Assembly (NCBI GenBank): GCA_903959115.1
Contig: CAJBVU010000237.1
Location: 1-5,003 of the forward strand
Reading direction: 5' to 3'
From: an uncultured Bacteroidota bacterium
GTDB lineage: Bacteria; Bacteroidota; Bacteroidia; NS11-12g; UBA955
DNA length: 5,003 nucleotides
Below, piece by piece: positions 1 to 5,003 of this stretch. Each line of letters opens with the position of its first letter. The first letter of the stretch is position 1. Position numbers and translations under genes: made by a program. The notes below the pieces were generated by a model. It did no database searches. It worked only from the letters and a program-made list of their open reading frames with translations, and was not told the origin of the DNA.

Positions 1-846
1 CAAAAAGTAAAGCGACCTAAGACCCATCACAGCAAAAATATTTGAGAAAAATACCAAATATGGATCCGTGGTTACACCAAATACCGCTGGGACACTATCC
101 ACCGCGAAAACCACATCGGTAACATCTACAATGATCAATACCAGAAATGGAATCGTAACGTATAACAAGCCTTCATTCCTCACAAAGAAGCGAGTTTCAT
201 CAGGGTCTTTATCCCAAATCCTAAACCACCTGCGGGTAAAACGTATCACAGGGTGATTCACCGTATCGAAAGAATCTTCGTCTCCCGCAGTTAACATCTT
301 AAATCCACTATAAATCAAAAATGCGCCAAACAAATACATCACCCAGGCGAATCGACTAACCATTTCTGTACCTAAATATATAAAGAAGAATCTCAGTACA
401 ATAGCTCCTATAACACCCCAAATCAAAATGCGCTTCTGATTTTGACCATTCATCTTGAAGGACTGAAATATTAATAAAATCACAAATAGATTATCAACGC
501 TCAAGGCATATTCCAACAAAAATCCACTCAGATAGCTAATTGATGAGGTTCTAGAAAAGTCGGCCATCGCATACTCAAACCCTCTACCCAAATCGATATC
601 AACGCGATATTCAATTGCATAATGATGCAAATCCTGTAACGTAGCAATTTGATGTAACTGCCCGTGAAAAAAATACACAGCCACTGTCATCAAGAGACCA
701 ATACTAAACCAAACCGCAGAGTGCTTTATTGCCTGCTTGGCAGTTACCTCAACTTCCGTAGTCTTTGAAAAAACGCCCAAATCCCAGAGCATTCCAATCA
801 TGAGTACAACAAAGAATAATCCAACAAAAACAAACTGTGAAAACAT
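1..846 (-). CDS. TerC/Alx-family integral membrane protein, 3' end outside window
   Basis: The first 282 codons read without a stop from ATG at 846-844 to the window edge, so the C-terminus is missing. The product is an inner-membrane protein with hydrophobic segments at about residues 2-20, 45-60, 105-127, 139-158, 164-182, 229-256 and 263-280. Family signatures are the acidic helix LLEYALSVDNLFV (residues 110-122; E112, D118, N119), IVDVTDVVFAVDSVPAVFG (D241, D244, D250) and SNIFAVMGLRSLYFL at the visible end. TerC/Alx proteins are linked to tellurite resistance and, for several members, to manganese export. The conserved membrane acidic residues are the likely metal ligands. Relatives have roughly 310-350 residues, so a few dozen are probably missing. 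A soluble loop at about residues 185-225 is rich in charged residues. The gene is divergent from the S46 peptidase. The family call is firm; the transported ion is inference. Confidence 0.9.
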   Translation of the reverse strand, partial: MFSQFVFVGLFFVVLMIGMLWDLGVFSKTTEVEVTAKQAIKHSAVWFSIGLLMTVAVYFFHGQLHQIATLQDLHHYAIEYRVDIDLGRGFEYAMADFSRTSSISYLSGFLLEYALSVDNLFVILLIFQSFKMNGQNQKRILIWGVIGAIVLRFFFIYLGTEMVSRFAWVMYLFGAFLIYSGFKMLTAGDEDSFDTVNHPVIRFTRRWFRIWDKDPDETRFFVRNEGLLYVTIPFLVLIIVDVTDVVFAVDSVPAVFGVTTDPYLVFFSNIFAVMGLRSLYFL

Positions 847-852
847 GCCCTA

Positions 853-860
853 CAAAGGTA
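853..860 (-). promoter_or_regulatory. Bacteroidota -7 promoter box for the terC-like gene
   Basis: Read on the minus strand this is TACCTTTG, an exact match to the Bacteroidota primary-sigma -7 consensus TAnnTTTG. Six bases (TAGGGC, 852-847) separate it from the ATG at 846. Transcription would therefore begin at or within a few bases of the start codon, giving a leaderless or nearly leaderless mRNA. No convincing -33 TTG is present: the nearest TTG (877-875 on the minus strand) is only 14 nt upstream, shorter than the usual spacing of about 19-20 nt. Confidence 0.6.
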
Positions 861-904
861 AAGCCTTCCGATAGCAATATGCTAAGACTCCCAATAGAAT
901 TTGG

Positions 905-912
905 TAGATTTG
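905..912 (+). promoter_or_regulatory. Bacteroidota -7 promoter box for the S46 peptidase
   Basis: TAGATTTG matches the -7 consensus TAnnTTTG and is followed by six bases (CCAAAC) and ATG at 919. This places the transcription start at or just before the ATG. It argues against starting translation at the in-frame TTG at 901, which lies upstream of the -7 box. No clear -33 TTG is visible in 875-890, so the promoter may be weak or activator-dependent. Confidence 0.6.
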
Positions 913-918
913 CCAAAC

Positions 919-3273
919 ATGAGAAACACTGTCGTGAAATTTGCAAAATCAATGGCGCCTACAACCCTCGCTTTGGCTTTGGTTGCTTTCGTATTCCAAT
1001 CGCACAAACCTGAAGAAGGGATGTTTCCTTTGAATTATGTCAACATAACTGACTTAAAAAACGCAGGCCTCAAACTTGAAGGGGAAGACATATTCAACCC
1101 AAACGGACTCAGCCTTACCAACGCGCTGGTAAAAGTGGGCGGTTGCACCGGAAGTTTCATCTCCAAAGAAGGATTGATCATCACAAACCACCATTGTGTT
1201 TACGGCGGAGTGGCCGATGCGAGTACGGTAGAAAACAACTATCTCGAAAATGGATTTGTAGCCCAAACAAAGGAAAAGGAAATCCCCATTAACATGCCAT
1301 GCAAAATAACTGAGAGTTACGAAGATGTTTCGGCAATGGTACTTCAAGACATCGATGAAAATACATCCCCAAGTGAAAGAGCCACCAAAATCAAACTGAA
1401 TATTGGAAAAATTGTAGCTGCAGAATCCGCAAAACACCCAGAAAAAAGCATCGAAATCTCAGAAATGTTTGTCGGTAAAACATACACCCTATTCCGCTAT
1501 ATTTTTCTTAAGGACGTGAGATTGGTATTGGCACCACCAGTAACGATCGGACAGTTTGGTGGTGATTCAGACAATTGGGAGTGGCCACGACATAATGGCG
1601 ATTTCAGTTTGGTAAGAGTATATGTGGGAAAAGACGGAAAACCCGCCTCATTTAGCAAAGAGAACGTACCTTACACACCGGCCAAAACATTAAAAATCAA
1701 TCCAAAAGGCACCAAAGAAGGCGATTTTGTCTTTATAATGGGCTATCCAGGAAGAACCTTCCGAAACGAAACTGCCCCCTACTTGGCTTTCCAAGAGAAC
1801 GTGAATCTCCCTAAAGTTCAAGGATTCTACGCTTGGTACCTATCGCAGATCAAAGATATCACCAAAAACAATGAAGCAGAACGATTGGCTTTCGCCGGCG
1901 ACGTCCAGAGTTTGGAGAACGTAGAAAAGAATTATCGCGGTAAAATACAAGGACTGCGCAGAACCCAACTGGTAAATGCGCGAAACAACGAAGAACTTGA
2001 AATGCGAAATTGGGCAAAAAAGCAACCTCGATACCAACAAATGGGTGTAGCGGCAATCGACACATTAAGAAATCAATGGGACATCAAAACTGCAACAAAG
2101 GATGTGAGATATTGGACGCAATTCACCAATAACCAAAGTAAATACAGCTATGCAATTGCAGCCATTGAAAATGCTCGTATGCAATGGGCTATTCTTGCCA
2201 ACAACGCACAAAAAACCAATGCCAGTAGTATCGCCTACAAGACAACCAATATGGCAGATGCAAAAAAGGCCATCTTAACGAGTCTAAGCAAGCAATTGGG
2301 GACAATCGAAATTCCACTAAATCAGGAACTCGAACAACGCGTACTTGTAAAAATGGCAATTGAAGGTATCGAACTGATGAAAAATACGGATCAAATTGCT
2401 CAAAAATATCATCAGAGCAACATGTTTGGCGACAATCAAGACTACTTCAACAGCCGATTGAAAGTCATGCTCAAAGGACAATCACCGGGAATATGGGCTA
2501 AAAAGGCAGCAACGCAAACACGCATCAATCAGATTTCCGAAATTAAGGCCATCGCCGATGCGGCAAAATCCGCCGCTAACACAATAACAGAAGCGAATCA
2601 AATAACATTCAACACAAAATGGTGGGACAAATCCATTTGTAAGGAAGACGCTTTGAGTCAATGGGGTCGTTTAGTCAATCGAATCACCGGACCCGTAAGC
2701 ACCCAAACCGCAAAAATCGAAGAGATAATCAAAGCCGCAATGCCGGTGTATTTAGATATGCGTAGAGACTTCAAAGCCACACAATTCATTCCGGACGCCA
2801 ATTCAACATTACGCCTCACTTATGGATATATAAGAAGATACAGCCCAAATGACGGCGAAATCCACAAGCCATATACCTATTTGGATGGTGTATTCGAAAA
2901 GGCAAATACGCGTCCCGACTATAGATTGCCGAGCGTAGTTGCGGACAACTTGAAAATTAAGGACATCGCACCAGTGTTTAAAGACCCAGAAACCGGCAAA
3001 GTAATTGTTGGAATGCTATATAATCTGGATACTACAGGCGGAAATAGTGGATCTCCGGTCTTGAACAATCGCGGGGAATTAATTGGCATAAACTTCGACC
3101 GAAGCTTCACCGCCACAATCAACGATTACGCTTGGAATGAAAATTACAGTCGTTCCATTGGTTGCGATATCCGTTATGCTCTGTTTGTAATGAAATATGT
3201 ATCCAAGGCCGACCATATCCTTGCAGAGTTGGGTATTACCGAAGATATTCTTCAGGGGAAATCTAAAGATTAA
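919..3273 (+). CDS. Exported S46 serine dipeptidyl-peptidase, DPP11-like (Asp/Glu-specific)
   Basis: This 784-residue protein is predicted to remove dipeptides from the N-termini of peptides in the periplasm, feeding amino-acid catabolism. ATG 919 is chosen because a TAnnTTTG box lies just upstream and because it gives a classic signal peptide: basic start (R2, K7, K10), then the hydrophobic stretch TTLALALVAFVF (15-26). The mature N-terminus carries the S46 hallmark EEGMFPL (32-38). The chymotrypsin-fold triad is H92 (TNHHC, 89-93), D228 (HNGDFS) and S710 (TTGGNSGSP). C76 and C93 could form the disulfide that brackets the histidine. N219 and W220 in GGDSDNWEWPRH (214-225) match the residues that hold the substrate's free N-terminus. 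MGYPGRT (274-280) is also typical of the family. Arg728, 18 residues after the serine and directly after D727 in NFDR, corresponds to Arg673 of P. gingivalis DPP11; DPP7 enzymes have Gly there. About 300-590 is the helical domain. Characterised members have about 720 residues, so this one is enlarged. No C-terminal sorting domain is seen. Confidence 0.93.
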   Translation: MRNTVVKFAKSMAPTTLALALVAFVFQSHKPEEGMFPLNYVNITDLKNAGLKLEGEDIFNPNGLSLTNALVKVGGCTGSFISKEGLIITNHHCVYGGVADASTVENNYLENGFVAQTKEKEIPINMPCKITESYEDVSAMVLQDIDENTSPSERATKIKLNIGKIVAAESAKHPEKSIEISEMFVGKTYTLFRYIFLKDVRLVLAPPVTIGQFGGDSDNWEWPRHNGDFSLVRVYVGKDGKPASFSKENVPYTPAKTLKINPKGTKEGDFVFIMGYPGRTFRNETAPYLAFQENVNLPKVQGFYAWYLSQIKDITKNNEAERLAFAGDVQSLENVEKNYRGKIQGLRRTQLVNARNNEELEMRNWAKKQPRYQQMGVAAIDTLRNQWDIKTATKDVRYWTQFTNNQSKYSYAIAAIENARMQWAILANNAQKTNASSIAYKTTNMADAKKAILTSLSKQLGTIEIPLNQELEQRVLVKMAIEGIELMKNTDQIAQKYHQSNMFGDNQDYFNSRLKVMLKGQSPGIWAKKAATQTRINQISEIKAIADAAKSAANTITEANQITFNTKWWDKSICKEDALSQWGRLVNRITGPVSTQTAKIEEIIKAAMPVYLDMRRDFKATQFIPDANSTLRLTYGYIRRYSPNDGEIHKPYTYLDGVFEKANTRPDYRLPSVVADNLKIKDIAPVFKDPETGKVIVGMLYNLDTTGGNSGSPVLNNRGELIGINFDRSFTATINDYAWNENYSRSIGCDIRYALFVMKYVSKADHILAELGITEDILQGKSKD

Positions 3274-3382
3274 TCCCTAGACACAACGGACCACATTAGT
3301 ATTTGATAATTCATTACGATGTTAGATACCTACAATAAAAGTAAACTTTGAATCTAAGTATCTTGAAACTAGAGATGCTATC

Positions 3383-3421
3383 AAATAAAAAGGCCACCCA
3401 AATGGGTGGCCTTTTTTATTT
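3383..3421. terminator. Bidirectional rho-independent terminator between convergent genes
   Basis: The stem pairs AAAAAGGCCACCC (3387-3399) with GGGTGGCCTTTTT (3404-3416) around a four-base loop, AAAT. The GC core is 8 bp (GGCCACCC/GGGTGGCC). A run of six T follows on the plus strand, and the A-rich left arm supplies a T tract on the minus strand. It can therefore stop plus-strand transcription of the peptidase, whose stop codon is about 110 nt upstream, and minus-strand transcription of rpoA-rplQ, whose last codon ends about 15 nt away. The symmetry extends outwards (AAAT at 3383-3386, ATTT at 3418-3421) with one unpaired T. Confidence 0.93.
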
Positions 3422-3435
3422 AGTAGAATAAATTA

Positions 3436-4083
3436 TTACTTTGTTTCTTCCTCAGAAGCTTCTTCAGCAGCAGGTGCTTCTGGAGTTTCATCAGCAGGTG
3501 CTTCAGGAGAGGCAACTTCTTCTGCGGCCACTTCAGCAACAGTTTCAGCAACAACTTCCTCAGCAACAACAGTTTCAACAACGGAATCTTCAATTGCAGG
3601 GGCAACAACAACAGCTTCAGCAACTTCTGCTTTTGGAGCAGCTGCTTTTGGCGTTGATGCACCACCACGACGAGAACGACGAGTAGTAGACTTTTTCTTA
3701 TCCTCGTTGAATCCTTCGAAGAACTCATTGAAGTCAACCAATTCGATCATGGCCATTTCCGCATTGTCACCAGCACGATTGCCAGTTTTCAAAATACGAG
3801 TGTAACCACCTGGGCGACTTGCAACTTTACCACCTACTACAGTGAACAATTCAGTTACTGCAACTTTGTCTTGCAAATAAGAAAATGCAGTACGATAGTT
3901 GTGGGTAGTAGCTTCTTTACTACGAGTAATAATAGGTTCAACGTAAACACGCAACGCTTTTGCTTTAGCAACAGTTGTCACGATACGCTTATGGATAATC
4001 AAAGAAGAGGCCATATTCGACAGCATAGCTGCGCGGTGAGAGGCTGTTCTTCCTAAGTGATTGAATTTTTTTCCGTGTCTCAT
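3436..4083 (-). CDS. rplQ: Large-subunit ribosomal protein bL17 with basic-acidic C-terminal extension
   Basis: This is a 215-residue protein of the 50S subunit. The L17 core spans about residues 1-120, opening with MRHGKKFNHLGRTASHRAAM and including LSNMASSLIIHKRIVTTVAKAK (21-42) and a C-terminal part with RPGGYTRILKTGNRAGDNAEMA (90-111). E. coli L17 has 127 residues, so about 85 are extra here. The extension has a basic linker KKKSTTRRSRR (129-139), then a low-complexity Ala/Val/Glu/Pro tail (about 150-215) with 18 Glu, 2 Asp and only two Lys. Extended L17 proteins are known in Bacteroidota; the tail's role is not established. The start lies 7 nt after the rpoA stop, with AAGAG immediately before the ATG, consistent with co-transcription or translational coupling. 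The gene is the last of its operon and ends just before the terminator. The core identification is near certain. Confidence 0.98.
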   Translation of the reverse strand: MRHGKKFNHLGRTASHRAAMLSNMASSLIIHKRIVTTVAKAKALRVYVEPIITRSKEATTHNYRTAFSYLQDKVAVTELFTVVGGKVASRPGGYTRILKTGNRAGDNAEMAMIELVDFNEFFEGFNEDKKKSTTRRSRRGGASTPKAAAPKAEVAEAVVVAPAIEDSVVETVVAEEVVAETVAEVAAEEVASPEAPADETPEAPAAEEASEEETK

Positions 4084-4090
4084 CTCTTAA

Positions 4091-5003
4091 TTAATCTTCG
4101 TTAATGTTGTATCTAGCAACGTCCATTCCAAAGTGCAAGCCTTTTTCACGAACAAACTCTTCTAATTCTGACAACGACTTCTTACCGAAGTTTCTAAACT
4201 TCAACAAATCGTCGATATGGTAGTTAACCAACTCACCCAATGTTCTGATCTCTGCTGCTTTCAAACAATTGTATGCACGAACAGAAAGGTCAAGATCAGC
4301 CAATGGAGTTTTCAAGATTTTGCGCATCGACAAGAATCCTTCATCAACTTCTTCAACTGCTTTGCTGGCTTTAGACTCAGGCATAATGTTCTCGTCGCTA
4401 AACAATACAAAGTGCTGAATCAAAATCTTAGCAGCCTCTTTCATGGCTTCTTCAGGATGAATACTACCGTCTGTGCTCAACTCCATAACCAATTTCTCGT
4501 AATCGGTTCTTTGCTCTACACGGAAATCTTCAACGCTATACTTCACGTTACGGATTGGCGTATAAATAGAATCAATTGCGATGGTTCCGATTTGGGCGTC
4601 TTTCACTTTGTTTTCTTCGGCAGGTACATAACCACGACCTTTTCCAACGGTGATTTCCAACTCCAAATTAACGGTGGGCTCCATGTTACAGATTACCAAC
4701 TCAGGATTAAGGATATTAAACGCATTTGTATAACGTCCGATGTCCCCAGCTAAGAACTGATCTTTGCCTTTTACACTGATGAAGATTTTCTCCTGCTCTT
4801 CGGTTGAAGAATTGGCTTTGAAACGAACTTGCTTCATATTCAATACCATCTCAACTACGTCTTCAGTTACACCTTTGATAGTGCTGAATTCGTGGTCTAC
4901 ACCCTGAATTTTAATAGAGGTGATGGCATAACCTTCCAAGGATGAAAGGAGAATTCTGCGCATTGCATTTCCAATGGTAACACCATAGCCTTTTTCCAAT
5001 GGA
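4091..5003 (-). CDS. rpoA: RNA polymerase alpha subunit, 5' end outside window
   Basis: The visible 303 codons run from a Pro codon at 5002-5000 to the TAA at 4093-4091. By alignment with E. coli alpha ([21 protein letters not shown]), about 29 N-terminal residues lie beyond the window; the TTG at 4999 is an internal Leu codon, not a start. The alpha N-terminal domain, which dimerises and assembles beta and beta-prime, is recognised by EKGYGVTIGNAMRRILLSS, GVTEDVVEMVLNMKQ, GKGRGYVPAEENK and VEQRTDYEKLVMELSTDGSIHPEEA. A linker (SKASKAVEEVDEG) leads to the C-terminal domain, with LADLDLSVRAYNCLKAAEI and FGKKSLSELEEFVREKG. Within SVRAYNCLK, the Arg and Asn correspond to the E. coli residues (R265, N268) that contact UP-element DNA and activators, so the DNA-binding helix looks intact. 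Full length would be about 330 residues, normal for the family. It is followed directly by rplQ, the standard bacterial order. Confidence 0.98.
   Translation of the reverse strand, partial: PLEKGYGVTIGNAMRRILLSSLEGYAITSIKIQGVDHEFSTIKGVTEDVVEMVLNMKQVRFKANSSTEEQEKIFISVKGKDQFLAGDIGRYTNAFNILNPELVICNMEPTVNLELEITVGKGRGYVPAEENKVKDAQIGTIAIDSIYTPIRNVKYSVEDFRVEQRTDYEKLVMELSTDGSIHPEEAMKEAAKILIQHFVLFSDENIMPESKASKAVEEVDEGFLSMRKILKTPLADLDLSVRAYNCLKAAEIRTLGELVNYHIDDLLKFRNFGKKSLSELEEFVREKGLHFGMDVARYNINED

Noticed and set aside
68..256. 62-codon open frame on the plus strand
   Set aside because: It is antisense to a conserved part of the TerC-like protein that includes the metal-site helix.
769..776. Run of six A near the start of the terC-like gene as a possible frameshift site
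   Set aside because: The reading frame continues unbroken through it, with recognisable family sequence on the far side.
901..918. In-frame TTG at 901 as the start of the S46 peptidase, adding six residues
   Set aside because: It lies upstream of the -7 box at 905-912, would add the acidic residue MVDLPN stretch before the signal peptide, and has no ribosome-binding site. ATG 919 gives a standard signal peptide.
1054..1437. 127-codon open frame on the minus strand inside the peptidase gene
   Set aside because: It is antisense to the conserved N-terminal catalytic region of the S46 peptidase. Its Cys/Phe-rich composition is typical of a shadow frame.
3341..3350. TAAACTTTG as a promoter -7 box in the convergent region
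   Set aside because: It has three bases rather than two between TA and TTTG, and no gene follows on the plus strand.
3322..3357. Weak nested hairpin: TTAGAT/ATCTAA enclosing AAAGT/ACTTT, downstream of the peptidase
   Set aside because: The arms are short and AT-rich, the inner loop is only two bases and no T-run follows. It is likely chance in AT-rich intergenic DNA; the real terminator is at 3383-3421.
3420..3737. Open frames on both strands with Leu/Lys- or Gln/Leu-rich translations
   Set aside because: They are out-of-frame readings of the low-complexity GCA/GAA/GTT codons in the rplQ tail.
4217..4753. 178-codon open frame on the plus strand
   Set aside because: It lies wholly antisense to rpoA, which is unmistakable on the other strand. 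Its translation is Phe/Asn/Cys-rich and resembles no family I know.

Overview
The window reads as chromosomal DNA from a member of the Bacteroidota, most likely a Flavobacteriales- or Cytophagales-type environmental bacterium. Three things support this: a family S46 dipeptidyl-peptidase, a family concentrated in this phylum; an rpoA-rplQ pair whose L17 protein carries a long Ala/Val/Glu tail; and two start codons each preceded by the Bacteroidota -7 promoter consensus TAnnTTTG. The genus cannot be named from what is visible.

Layout. Positions 1-846 (minus strand) hold the first 282 codons of a TerC/Alx-family membrane protein whose 3' end lies outside the window. Positions 847-918 are a 72-bp divergent promoter region. 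Positions 919-3273 (plus strand) encode a complete 784-residue exported S46 serine dipeptidyl-peptidase with catalytic residues H92, D228 and S710. Its specificity position is Arg728, which points to a DPP11-like enzyme that prefers Asp/Glu at P1. Positions 3274-3435 are a convergent intergenic region with a strong bidirectional rho-independent terminator at about 3383-3421. Positions 3436-4083 (minus) are rplQ (L17), and 4091-5003 (minus) are rpoA, cut off at its 5' end by the window edge.

How the genes relate. rpoA and rplQ are the last two genes of the conserved ribosomal-protein/alpha operon and end at the shared terminator. The peptidase converges on the same terminator from the other side. 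The peptidase and the terC-like gene are divergent. Both have a TAnnTTTG box exactly 6 nt before ATG, so both are predicted to be leaderless or nearly so, and their upstream promoter halves fall on the same few bases.

The content is mostly ordinary housekeeping and nutrient-acquisition genes. I see no mobile element, CRISPR array, tRNA, rRNA or defence system, and no evidence for an undescribed multi-gene system. The points most worth a second look are the symmetric divergent promoter pair, the enlarged middle of the S46 peptidase and the basic-then-acidic tail on L17.
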